A stretch of DNA of 64,000 nucleotides from Scleromatobacter sp964418745 (GTDB lineage Bacteria > Pseudomonadota > Gammaproteobacteria > Burkholderiales > Burkholderiaceae_C): NCBI GenBank assembly GCA_964418745.1, contig CAYQMX010000024.1, forward strand, positions 47,781 to 111,780. Direction: 5' to 3'. Shown piece after piece: positions 25,378 to 36,052 of this stretch. Under the pieces are notes generated by a model. It worked only from the letters and a program-made list of their open reading frames with translations, ran no database searches and was not told the DNA's origin. The position numbers were made by a program, and so were the translations under genes. Every line of letters begins with the position of its first letter. Within the stretch, counting starts at the first letter, position 1.

Positions 25378-26364
25378 ATGGCCTCGGAGGGCAAGGGCCG
25401 CGCGCTGCTCGTCGCCCCCCGTTTCTTCGGCTACGAGCGCGAGATCCGCGACCAGTTGGCCAGCGACGGCTGGGCCGTCGACATGCTGCCGGACCGTCCT
25501 TTCGACAGCTCGGCGCTGAAGGCCGTGACCCGCGTCTACCCGGCGCTGACGGCGCCGGCTGCGAACCGGTACTACGTCGCACAGTTGCGCCAACTGGCGG
25601 CGACCCGCTACGACCTGATCCTGGTGGTCCAGGGCGAGTCGATCTCCGAGCCGACGCTGCGCATGCTGCGCACGGAGTTCCCGGACGCCCGGATGGTCTT
25701 CTACACGTGGGACTCGATCTCGAACAAGCCCTACTCGAGCCGGCAACTGCCGCTGTACGACGAGTGCTTCAGCTTCGACCCGGCGGACGCCAGGCACTAC
25801 GGCGTGCGGTTCCGCCCCCTGTTCTTCACACCCGGCTTCGAACGCACGGCCCCGGCGCGGTTCGATCTCGACATCAGCTTCGTCGGCACGATCCATTCGG
25901 ATCGCTACCGCATCGTCCAGCGCGTCGCGCGCCAGGTGCCCGACGCGACGCGCGCCTGCTGGTACCTGTATCTCCAGGCCCCCTGGATGTACGCCGCGCG
26001 CAAGGTCTTCACCCGCACGATAGACGGCGCGACGCGGGCCGAATTCAGGTTCGTGCCGCTGGCGCGCGATACCGTCCAGGGCATCTTCCTGAACTCGCGC
26101 GCCGTGCTCGACATCGAGCATCCGAAGCAGCTCGGGCTCACGATGCGAACGATCGAGGCGCTGGGCAGCCAGACCAAGCTCGTCACCACCAACGCCGCCG
26201 TTCGCGACTACGACTTCTTCGACCCGGACAACATCGCCGTCGTCGATCGCGCCGCGCCGCGCATCCCGCCCGGCTTCCTGAGCGACCCGTACCGTCCCGT
26301 GGCCGCGGCCATCCACGAGCGCTACCGGCTGGCGACCTGGGTGCGCGAGGTCTGCGGCGCCTGA
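25378..26364 (+). CDS. CgeB-like glycosyltransferase (GT-B), capsule/LPS type
   Basis: This 328-residue protein starts near GRALLVAPRFFGYEREI. It has MVFYTWDSISNKPYS, the segment LDISFVGTIHSDRYRIV typical of CgeB-like GT-B proteins, and a C-terminal donor-binding region FLNSRAVLDIEHPKQLGL followed by TMRTIEALGSQTKLVTTN, ending near DPDNIAVVDR. This resembles lipopolysaccharide/capsule synthesis proteins annotated with a CgeB-like domain. The acceptor and donor are unknown. It is the last gene of the plus-strand cluster and ends 8 bp from a convergent flippase gene; no intrinsic terminator is visible at the junction. Confidence 0.76.
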   Translation: MASEGKGRALLVAPRFFGYEREIRDQLASDGWAVDMLPDRPFDSSALKAVTRVYPALTAPAANRYYVAQLRQLAATRYDLILVVQGESISEPTLRMLRTEFPDARMVFYTWDSISNKPYSSRQLPLYDECFSFDPADARHYGVRFRPLFFTPGFERTAPARFDLDISFVGTIHSDRYRIVQRVARQVPDATRACWYLYLQAPWMYAARKVFTRTIDGATRAEFRFVPLARDTVQGIFLNSRAVLDIEHPKQLGLTMRTIEALGSQTKLVTTNAAVRDYDFFDPDNIAVVDRAAPRIPPGFLSDPYRPVAAAIHERYRLATWVREVCGA

Positions 26365-26372
26365 CCGCGGCC

Positions 26373-27719
26373 TCAGGGCGCGGAAGCGTCCCCGGGCATC
26401 GCCGCCCCGGACTCGTCGCCGCGCGGTTCCGCCAGCAGGCGCCGCGCGATCACGAAGCAGACCACGAGCGAAGGCAGGGTCGCCACGGCGGAGGCGATCG
26501 GAATCGACGGCATCCCCCCGCCATGCGCGAGCAGGACGAGCGCCGCCGCGAAGAACAGCGGAATCGACAGGAGGGCCGCCAGTATCTGCCCACGCAGGCG
26601 TTCGTAGGCGTTGAGGAACACCGCAGAGGTGTAGGCCAGCATCTGGATGCCGATGTAGAGCACGAACGCCGCCGTCGCCGCGGACGGCACGCGGATGCCG
26701 GTCAACGCCAGGGTCAGGGGCTCCGAGACCACGCACGCCACCATGGCGGCACCCAGGAACACGAGCACCGCAGCGTGCAGGAGTCGATGGATGGCGACGG
26801 CGCGCACGCGGTCGCGCGCGGCCTTTGCCTTCGAGATCTCGGTCCAGGCGATCGCGATCAGCGTCGTGAAGGCAATCGTGAAAACCGAGAACACCCGGTT
26901 GGCCGCGTCGTACTGGGCCGTCTCGGCGCCTCCCAGCGTGCGGTAGATCAGGAAACTGCCGGAGCCGTTGAGCGCGAACGACGCCAGTTGCAGCACCAGG
27001 AACCGGGCGCCGGTCCGTACCAGCGGCTGGAACTCCCGCAGCCGGGTGCGATACCAGGCACCGATGTGGAAGTCGTGCACGCGTTTCGAGACGGCGACCG
27101 TGATGCCCGCCTGCAACAACATGGCCGCAGCGTAGACGGCCGCACCCACGGGCAGCGGCAGCGCCGTCTCGCGCGGCCAGAGTTGCAAGGCAGTGAACCA
27201 GGCGCACGGCGCGATCAGGCTCAGCAGCGCGAGCGTCTTGAAGCGCCCCAGTCCCTGCAGCACCATGTTGTGAAAGGACAGGAAGAAGGTCGCGACGCAT
27301 GCCACCCACAGCAGCCCTGCGGCCAGCGCGTGCTCCCGGAACGGCGACACCAGCAGCACCAGAAGCGCGCCGGCGACCAGTGCGGCCAGCGATGCGACGC
27401 AATAGATCGCCACGCCCACTCGAACGACGACCGTCGCCTCGGCGACATTGCCGCGCCCCCACGCCTCCGAGATGCGGTTCTTCACGCCGTAGCCGACGCC
27501 CACGTCGAACAGCGAGATGTAGAGCGCGACGGCCGCGAGCGTCACCCACAGTCCGTAGCCCGACAGGCCCCACAGCAGGACCAGGCGGTGCACGGTGGCG
27601 AAGCTCGCGACCGCCTGCAATGCCTTGGTGCCGATCGAGAAGCCCGTGCTCGCCAGCATGCCGCCGCTGCCGCCGGCCAGGGTCGCCCGCAGGCGCGCCG
27701 CCCAGGGCTGCCTCGTCAT
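26373..27719 (-). CDS. wzx: Wzx-like polysaccharide flippase (MATE/MVF superfamily)
   Basis: This 448-residue protein has about twelve hydrophobic helices and the general features of O-antigen flippases: GGMLASTGFSIGTKALQ at the first helix, VTLAAVALYISLFDVGVG and the conserved YDAANRVFSVFTIAFTT region. It would move lipid-linked repeat units across the inner membrane. The ATG at 27719 overlaps the stop of the preceding glycosyltransferase (ATGA); the open frame to 27815 is the neighbour's sequence in another frame. It is the last gene of the minus-strand ddh cluster, and one of three flippase genes in this locus. Confidence 0.86.
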   Translation of the reverse strand: MTRQPWAARLRATLAGGSGGMLASTGFSIGTKALQAVASFATVHRLVLLWGLSGYGLWVTLAAVALYISLFDVGVGYGVKNRISEAWGRGNVAEATVVVRVGVAIYCVASLAALVAGALLVLLVSPFREHALAAGLLWVACVATFFLSFHNMVLQGLGRFKTLALLSLIAPCAWFTALQLWPRETALPLPVGAAVYAAAMLLQAGITVAVSKRVHDFHIGAWYRTRLREFQPLVRTGARFLVLQLASFALNGSGSFLIYRTLGGAETAQYDAANRVFSVFTIAFTTLIAIAWTEISKAKAARDRVRAVAIHRLLHAAVLVFLGAAMVACVVSEPLTLALTGIRVPSAATAAFVLYIGIQMLAYTSAVFLNAYERLRGQILAALLSIPLFFAAALVLLAHGGGMPSIPIASAVATLPSLVVCFVIARRLLAEPRGDESGAAMPGDASAP

Positions 27720-28624
27720 CGAAGCGCGCCGGCCAGGACTTGCCGGAGGATGCGCAGTTGCGTCGTCCAACGCGCGCGGCGCGGATATCGGCTTGCCCTG
27801 AAGTGCGCGCGACACGCAGCGACGTCACGCTGGCTGCGCAACAGGTACAGCCCGGCCAGCAGGTTGGTCGCATACAGCTCGTCGCGCACGCGCCGGGCCT
27901 GCGCGGCGAAGTGCGGGATCGACCGCAGCAACGCTTCGATGCGGCCACCCCAGTAGTCGACATCCGCCAGCCAGCCCGGCGTGGCCAGGGTCGAGCGCGT
28001 CGCGCTCTGCTGCCAGACCCGATAGCCCGAGACGACGGTCGGCACGAACACCGCATCGAATTGCAGCAACGCGCGTTGCACCAGGTCGCTGTCGGACGCC
28101 GCGTAGCGGAAGTGCTCGTCGAAGAAACCGAGTCGTTCCAGCGCGGAGCGGCGCAGCAGGACGCTGGGCATGCGGGCATCCACGCCGTACTTGAAGCGCT
28201 CGAACCCCAGGGGCGCCGCGAACACCCCGGCCGCGGGCTGCCAGGTGCTCAGCACCTCGTACGCATCGCCCACGATATGGTGCCCGAACACGATGATGCC
28301 GGCTGCAGGATGGCGCGCGACGGCAGCCGCCAGATGGTCGAACGAACCCGGAAAGTAGATATCGTCGTCCGACGGTACCAGCACCCACTCGGTATCGGCC
28401 ATTCGCGCCGCCCGGTTCCAGTTGGCGAACATGCCGACGGCCGGACCGTCCGTGCCCTGGAAGGCGACCGCGGGAAACCGCCGGCGAAACTCGGGCGGCA
28501 GGTGGTCGCCGTTGTCGCTGACGAAGACGCGCACGCCGGGTGCGATGCTGGCGAGCAGGCGCTCCAGTTCGCGGGGCCGGTTGTAGGTCGGAATGCAGAC
28601 GCCGAGGCGGGTCATGGAAGACAT
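27716..28624 (-). CDS. Glycosyltransferase family 2 (abequosyl/rhamnosyl-type)
   Basis: This 302-residue GT-A enzyme begins LGVCIPTYNRPRELERLLAS, has the nucleotide-binding VFVSDNGDH and the metal-binding WVLVPSDDDIYFPGS, followed by RMPSVLLRRSALERLGFFDE. This layout resembles WbaV/abequosyltransferase-type GT2 proteins that transfer 3,6-dideoxyhexoses. That fits its place directly downstream of the CDP-dideoxyhexose genes, so it is a good candidate for the ascarylosyl transferase (inference from context). Two nearby ATG codons (28624 and 28615) are both possible. It overlaps the flippase by ATGA. Confidence 0.84.
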   Translation of the reverse strand: MSSMTRLGVCIPTYNRPRELERLLASIAPGVRVFVSDNGDHLPPEFRRRFPAVAFQGTDGPAVGMFANWNRAARMADTEWVLVPSDDDIYFPGSFDHLAAAVARHPAAGIIVFGHHIVGDAYEVLSTWQPAAGVFAAPLGFERFKYGVDARMPSVLLRRSALERLGFFDEHFRYAASDSDLVQRALLQFDAVFVPTVVSGYRVWQQSATRSTLATPGWLADVDYWGGRIEALLRSIPHFAAQARRVRDELYATNLLAGLYLLRSQRDVAACRAHFRASRYPRRARWTTQLRILRQVLAGALR

Positions 28625-28637
28625 CGGTCGACAGCCA

Positions 28638-29474
28638 TCAACGCAGTTGGCGCGAGACCAGCGACATGATCTCGTTGTGTCGATAGGCGACGGCGCCGGG
28701 CACCAGCGTGCCGGTCGCGTTCCAGTGCCGCCACCACGCCTGCGAGAACTCGAGCAAGGTCCGGGGCAGGCCCGTGGCCACGTGTTCGACGATCGGCTCG
28801 CCCTCGCGGACGCCGGAGAAGTCCAGCGCCTGCACGAACCGGCTGGCGACGAACTCGACCGGCGTGAAGTCGCGCACCTGGTCACCCGCGCTCATCGGGA
28901 AGTCGCGTCCTTCGAGCGCCGCGCGGCGCAGGGACGGCCACAGCCGGCTCGGCTGCTCTCCTTCGCCGAAGACCTGGAACAGCCGCAACACCTTCAGCGC
29001 AACGCCCTGCTCGCGGGCGAATCCCTGGAAGGCCAGGGTCGCGGCGGCCTTGGAGGTCGGATAGGAGAGATCGGGCTCCGGCTGCGTGTCGGGGTCCACG
29101 ACCCCGGTGCGACGCGCGGCGCGCCCATATTCGAAGCACGAACCGGCGACGACGAAGCGCCGCACCCCGACCGCCACCGCCTGCTCCGCCAGCGCCAGCG
29201 GCGCGACGACGTTCCAGTGCAGGCAGCGCGCGAGCGTGTCGTAGGGCGGGTTCGGCGTGTGCGCCGCCAGGTGCACCAGCACCTCGGCGCCCTGCAGCGC
29301 CGCGGCATGGTCGCCCTCGAGGGAACCGTCGATCCATGTCGGCTGCCGATCGAGCGGGATGCGCGTGGCGCTGCCGGGGCGGCGCAGCGCGACGACCTCA
29401 TGGCCGGCAACCATGGCCGCGTTCAGGAAATGCGAGCCGACGAATCCCGTGCCTCCGGTGACAAAGATCTTCAT
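28638..29474 (-). CDS. CDP-sugar 4-reductase, AscF/RfbJ-like
   Basis: This 278-residue short-chain dehydrogenase has the cofactor motif TGGTGFVGSHFLN from residue 6, LVHLAAHTPN, and the catalytic YPTSKAA (Tyr138, Lys142). It follows a full set of CDP-3,6-dideoxyhexose genes and an RmlC-like epimerase, so it is the natural candidate for the final NADPH-dependent C4 reduction. With a C5 epimerase present the product would be CDP-L-ascarylose (AscF role); without it, abequose or paratose (RfbJ/RfbS role). The sugar product is inferred from gene content, not from residues. Confidence 0.78.
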   Translation of the reverse strand: MKIFVTGGTGFVGSHFLNAAMVAGHEVVALRRPGSATRIPLDRQPTWIDGSLEGDHAAALQGAEVLVHLAAHTPNPPYDTLARCLHWNVVAPLALAEQAVAVGVRRFVVAGSCFEYGRAARRTGVVDPDTQPEPDLSYPTSKAAATLAFQGFAREQGVALKVLRLFQVFGEGEQPSRLWPSLRRAALEGRDFPMSAGDQVRDFTPVEFVASRFVQALDFSGVREGEPIVEHVATGLPRTLLEFSQAWWRHWNATGTLVPGAVAYRHNEIMSLVSRQLR

Positions 29475-29479
29475 GGCGC

Positions 29480-30019
29480 TCAGAACGGGCTCGAGAAATC
29501 GGCCAGCGCGGGGTGGGTGGCATCACGCTGCGACAGCAGAGGCGCGTCGCAGCCCCAGTCGAAGCCGAAGCTGTCCCAGCGGATGCCGGCGTCGTGCGTC
29601 GGTGCGTGCTCCGCGCTCGTCTTGTAGACCATCATCGTGTTGTCTTGCAGGGACTTGAAGCCGTGGGCGATGCCGGCCGGAATGACGAGCAGCGAAGGAT
29701 CGTCCGCGCTCAGGACGACGCTGGCCACGCGCCCCTGGCCCGCACCCGCGCGCAGGTCGAGGAGCACGTCGAGCACGGCCCCCACGGGGCAATGGACCAG
29801 CTTGGCATGGTCGTGCGGCGGCAGCTGGAAGTGCATGCCGCGAAGCACGTCGCGGCGCGAGAACGAGTAGAACTCCTCCCGAAAATCGAACGGTTCGCCC
29901 AGGGCCTCGAACACGCTTCGCTGGTATGTCTTGACGAAACTGCCGCGCGAATCCGTCGTGCGGCGCAGCGCGACGAGGCGGACGCCAGGCAGGAGCTCGA
30001 GGTCGCGTGCGAGGTCCAT
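29480..30019 (-). CDS. RmlC-family sugar epimerase, AscE-like (CDP-3,6-dideoxyhexose C5 epimerase candidate)
   Basis: This 179-residue cupin protein belongs to the RmlC family. The base His63 is in LRGMHFQLPP, Lys73 is in HAKLVHCPVG, and the dyad aspartate Asp166 is in LLSQRDATHPAL. The position of the RmlC catalytic tyrosine (YKTxDYY-AP context) is changed: the segment reads YKTSAEHAP, giving His138 instead of Tyr. RmlC epimerises C3 and C5, whereas a 3,6-dideoxy sugar needs only C5, so the change may be adaptive (inference). It lies between ddhC-type and reductase genes with 5-13 bp gaps, as expected for CDP-ascarylose synthesis. Confidence 0.8.
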   Translation of the reverse strand: MDLARDLELLPGVRLVALRRTTDSRGSFVKTYQRSVFEALGEPFDFREEFYSFSRRDVLRGMHFQLPPHDHAKLVHCPVGAVLDVLLDLRAGAGQGRVASVVLSADDPSLLVIPAGIAHGFKSLQDNTMMVYKTSAEHAPTHDAGIRWDSFGFDWGCDAPLLSQRDATHPALADFSSPF

Positions 30020-30032
30020 GCGGCGCGTCCGG

Positions 30033-31376
<1,344 letters not shown>

Positions 31377-31383
31377 GTCGTCT

Positions 31384-32448
31384 TCAGGGCCGGGTCAATG
31401 TGTACGCGTCGATCTGGGCGTGGCACAGCGCACGCGCGTCCTGGCCGCCGAGCCACGACTGGTGCCAGTCGACCGTGTGAAGCAGCGCATCCTCGAGGCG
31501 CCAGCGGGGCGCCCAACCCAGGCGCGAGCGCGCCTTCGAGATGTCGAGCTTGAGGAAATGGGCCTCGTGGGGATGATCGCCGCCGTCGAGCCGCCAGCGG
31601 GCACCCGCCCCCCAGAGTTCGCCCAGCCGCTCGACGATCCACTGCACGGGACGCGCATCCTCGTCGCGGGGGCCGAGATTCCAGCCTTCGGCGAACCCGG
31701 CACCATGCCGCCAGAGGCACTGCGCCAGTGTCAGGTAGCCCGACAGCGGCTCCAGCACGTGCTGCCACGGCCGCGTCGAGCGCGGGTTGCGGATCACCAC
31801 GGGCTCGTCGCATTCGAACGCGCGCAGGATGTCAGGCACGAGACGGTCGGTGCCCCAGTCGCCCCCGCCGATGACGTTGCCCGCGCGCGCCGTCGCCAGC
31901 GCGGGGCCGCCCTGGTGGAAGAACGAACGCCGCCAGGCGCTCGAGACCAGCTCCGCGCACCCCTTGCTGCTGCTGTACGGGTCGTGGCCGCCCAGCGGCT
32001 CGTCCTCGCGATACCCCCATGCCCATTCGCGGTTCTCGTAGCACTTGTCCGTGGTGACGTTGACGACGGCGCGCACGCCGGGCGCCGAACGCACGGCTTC
32101 CAGCAGGTGCACGGTACCCATCACGTTGGTGGCATAGGTCTCGACCGGATCCGCGTACGACTGGCGCACCAGCGGCTGGGCCGCCATGTGGATCACGATG
32201 TCCGGGCCGAACGCAAGGAGCGCAGACTTGAGCGGCTCGAGCGCGCGGATGTCGCCGATGGTGCTGCCCATGCCCTCGGCCACGCGGGCCGCGTCGAACA
32301 GGCTGTGCGAGCCCGTCGGCGCGAGCGCGAAGCCCTGCAGTTCGGCCCCCAGCCGCTGCAGCCACAGGCTGAGCCAGCCGCCCTTGAAGCCGGTGTGCCC
32401 GGTGAGAAAGACGCGCTTGCCGCGCCAGAAGTCGGGGTCGACACTCAT
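31384..32448 (-). CDS. ddhB: CDP-glucose 4,6-dehydratase (DdhB/RfbG)
   Basis: This enzyme turns CDP-D-glucose into CDP-4-keto-6-deoxy-D-glucose. The 354-residue product begins with FWRGKRVFLTGHTGFKGGWLS (the GHTGFKG form of the Rossmann motif is characteristic of RfbG), continues with NVTTDKCYENREWAWGYRE (catalytic Thr-Asp-Lys region) and YSSSKGCAELV (Tyr-x3-Lys). GGDWGTDRLVPDILRAF is also conserved. It starts 4 bp after ddhA stops and is followed 7 bp later by ddhC. Confidence 0.95.
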   Translation of the reverse strand: MSVDPDFWRGKRVFLTGHTGFKGGWLSLWLQRLGAELQGFALAPTGSHSLFDAARVAEGMGSTIGDIRALEPLKSALLAFGPDIVIHMAAQPLVRQSYADPVETYATNVMGTVHLLEAVRSAPGVRAVVNVTTDKCYENREWAWGYREDEPLGGHDPYSSSKGCAELVSSAWRRSFFHQGGPALATARAGNVIGGGDWGTDRLVPDILRAFECDEPVVIRNPRSTRPWQHVLEPLSGYLTLAQCLWRHGAGFAEGWNLGPRDEDARPVQWIVERLGELWGAGARWRLDGGDHPHEAHFLKLDISKARSRLGWAPRWRLEDALLHTVDWHQSWLGGQDARALCHAQIDAYTLTRP

Positions 32449-32452
32449 GGCC

Positions 32453-33226
32453 TCAAGCCCACGTCTTCCAGGGCGCCTTGCCCGACTGCCACAGGCCCTC
32501 GAGATGCTGCCGGTCGCGCAGCGTGTCCATGGGTTGCCAGAACCCGTCGTGCTGGAACGCCATCAACTCGCCTTGCGCGGCCAGGCCCATCAGCGGTTCC
32601 TGCTCCCAGATCGAGGCGTCGTCGCGGATGGTCGACAGGACGCGCGGCGACAGCACGAAGAAGCCGCCGTTGATCCGCGCACCATCGCCCTGCGGCTTCT
32701 CGCGGAAGCTGCGCACCTGGCAGGCCTGGATGTCGAGCGCGCCGAAGCGTCCCGGGGGCAGCACCGCGGTGAGCGTTGCCGCCTTGCCGTGCGCGCGATG
32801 GAACGCGATGGACCGCGTGATGTCGATGTCGCCCACGCCGTCGCCGTAGGTAAAGCAGAAATCCCGATCGTTCTCGATGTAGCTTGCGACCCGGCGCAGG
32901 CGCCCGCCGGTCATCGAGTCGTCGCCGGTATCCACCAGGGTGACCTTCCAGGGCTCGGCGCGCTTGTGGTGAACCTCCATCTCGTTGCGGGCCACGTCGA
33001 ACGTCACGTCCGACGAGTGCAGGAAGTAGTTCGCGAAGTACTCCTTGATCACGTAGCCCTTGTAGCCGCAGCAGATCACGAAGTCGTTGATGCCGTGGTG
33101 CGCGTAGATCTTGAGGATGTGCCACAGGATGGGCTTGCCCCCGATCTCCACCATGGGCTTCGGCCGGATCGCGGTCTCCTCGGTCAACCGCGTGCCGAGG
33201 CCGCCGGCCAGGATCACTGCCTTCAT
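32453..33226 (-). CDS. ddhA: Glucose-1-phosphate cytidylyltransferase (DdhA/RfbF)
   Basis: This enzyme makes CDP-glucose from CTP and glucose-1-phosphate, the entry step to CDP-3,6-dideoxyhexoses. The 257-residue product starts MKAVILAGGLGTRLTEET, the nucleotidyltransferase signature, with RPKPMVEIGGKPILWHILK and GYKGYVIKEYF typical of RfbF. ADGVGDIDITRSIAF-like sequence (FTYGDGVGDIDI) supplies the metal-binding aspartate. Its start overlaps the ddhD stop (ATGA), so translation is coupled. Confidence 0.95.
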   Translation of the reverse strand: MKAVILAGGLGTRLTEETAIRPKPMVEIGGKPILWHILKIYAHHGINDFVICCGYKGYVIKEYFANYFLHSSDVTFDVARNEMEVHHKRAEPWKVTLVDTGDDSMTGGRLRRVASYIENDRDFCFTYGDGVGDIDITRSIAFHRAHGKAATLTAVLPPGRFGALDIQACQVRSFREKPQGDGARINGGFFVLSPRVLSTIRDDASIWEQEPLMGLAAQGELMAFQHDGFWQPMDTLRDRQHLEGLWQSGKAPWKTWA

Positions 33227-34266
33227 GGCTGCTGCTCCGCTTGAGGTGTGGCCGACGCATTCGGCTCGGAACTGACGAACGCGTCAGAATGGAATCGCCC
33301 TGCGGGCAGCCCGGCGCCGGCCAGCGTGCGCCGCGCATCCTCGATCATCGCCTCGGAGCCGCAGGCATAGACGGCCATCGTGCCCCAACCGGGAGCGGCG
33401 CCGCGCACGACGTCACGCATGAGTGCCTCCTGCACGTGCCCCTGCGCGCCACCGATCGGCACGGCAGCGCGCGACAGCACCGGCACGTAGCGCAGGCCGT
33501 CGAGCATCGGCCGCGGATCGATGTAGTGATCCTGCGCGCCGCGGCCGCCCCAGTAGAGCGCCACGCTGCGCGGACGTTCGCCGGCAGGGGCTTGCGCCAG
33601 TTGCATCAGCATCGCCCGGATCGGCGCGATGCCGGTGCCTGTGGCGAGGAACACGAGGTCGAGGCCGTCGGTCGACCTCAGGAAGAACGTGCCGAGCGGC
33701 CCGTGGAATCGCAGCAGGTCGCCGACCCTGGCCTCGTCGAACCACCACGCACTGAAGCGGCCGTCGTCGACGCGGCGCACGTGGAGTTCGAGCGCCGCCG
33801 GGGCGCTCGCCGCACTGGCGATCGAGTAGCTGCGCACGACACCTGCGGGACTGGTCAGCGCGATGGACTGGCCCGCCAGGAAGCGGAATCCCGCCGTCGG
33901 CGGCAACCTGAGCACGACGCGCAGGACATCCGGCGCCAGAAGTTCAAGCCGGTCGATGCGGGTCGGCACGATGCGAGGCGACAGGCCGGCGAGCTGGCCG
34001 AGATCCTCGATATCGAGCGCGATGTCCGATGTTGCCTCGTGCGTGCAGGTGAGCACCCAGCCCTGGGCGAGCTCGTCTCTGGACAGCGCCGTCTGCGCGC
34101 GCAGCGGCGCCGCGGTGCCGGCCGCCACGCGCGCCTTGCAACTCCCGCAACGACCGGTGCGACAACTGTGCTCCAGCGCGAGGCCCCGGCCGATCGCGGC
34201 ATCGAGCAAGGTCACGCCGCGCTCGGCGTCGAAGCGGGTGCCGTTGCGAAGGGTGACGTGAGGCAT
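33223..34266 (-). CDS. ddhD: CDP-6-deoxy-delta-3,4-glucoseen reductase (E3, DdhD/RfbI-like)
   Basis: E3 passes electrons from NADH through FAD and a [2Fe-2S] centre to E1 in 3,6-dideoxyhexose synthesis. The 347-residue product has an N-terminal plant-type ferredoxin domain with Cys35, Cys40, Cys43 and Cys74 (CRTGRCGSC and LTC). The FAD-binding motif RSYSIASA and the NAD-binding GTGIAPIRAML follow. The start at 34266 begins the ferredoxin domain directly. It is the first gene of the ddh operon. A general oxygenase reductase is the alternative, but the operon context makes DdhD nearly certain. Confidence 0.91.
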   Translation of the reverse strand: MPHVTLRNGTRFDAERGVTLLDAAIGRGLALEHSCRTGRCGSCKARVAAGTAAPLRAQTALSRDELAQGWVLTCTHEATSDIALDIEDLGQLAGLSPRIVPTRIDRLELLAPDVLRVVLRLPPTAGFRFLAGQSIALTSPAGVVRSYSIASAASAPAALELHVRRVDDGRFSAWWFDEARVGDLLRFHGPLGTFFLRSTDGLDLVFLATGTGIAPIRAMLMQLAQAPAGERPRSVALYWGGRGAQDHYIDPRPMLDGLRYVPVLSRAAVPIGGAQGHVQEALMRDVVRGAAPGWGTMAVYACGSEAMIEDARRTLAGAGLPAGRFHSDAFVSSEPNASATPQAEQQP

Positions 34267-34380
34267 GCGTGCTCGTTGATGGACGGTCGGGACAGCAAGC
34301 GTTCTTCCGAGGTCGCGCGCGCCCCGCATCGGGCGTGCCGGAGAATCGCGCCCCCAGGCACCTATGGTAGCCGCGGAACG

Positions 34381-34412
34381 AAATTGGCCCGCCGCACGGG
34401 ATGCGGCAGGCC
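34381..34412 (-). terminator. Rho-independent terminator of the RhlE-type helicase gene
   Basis: Read on minus, GGCCTGCCGCA (34412-34402), a five-base loop and TGCGGCGGGCC (34396-34386) form an 11-bp stem with one G-T pair, followed by AATTT. It lies 33 bases after the helicase stop. The rest of the 178-bp gap to ddhD presumably holds the ddh promoter, but I see no good consensus there. Confidence 0.62.
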
Positions 34413-34444
34413 ATCTCGTCGGCGCGAACAGCGCCTCGACCGCC

Positions 34445-35938
<1,494 letters not shown>

Positions 35939-36052
35939 GAACCGCCATTATCGCCTGTACGGATGAATCGCGCATGTCAGGCCCCCCGCGCGGGCTCCCC
36001 GGCGCGGCCCGACGCCGCCACCCGACGGGCCGGCGCCCCGGTGCCCGGGGCG

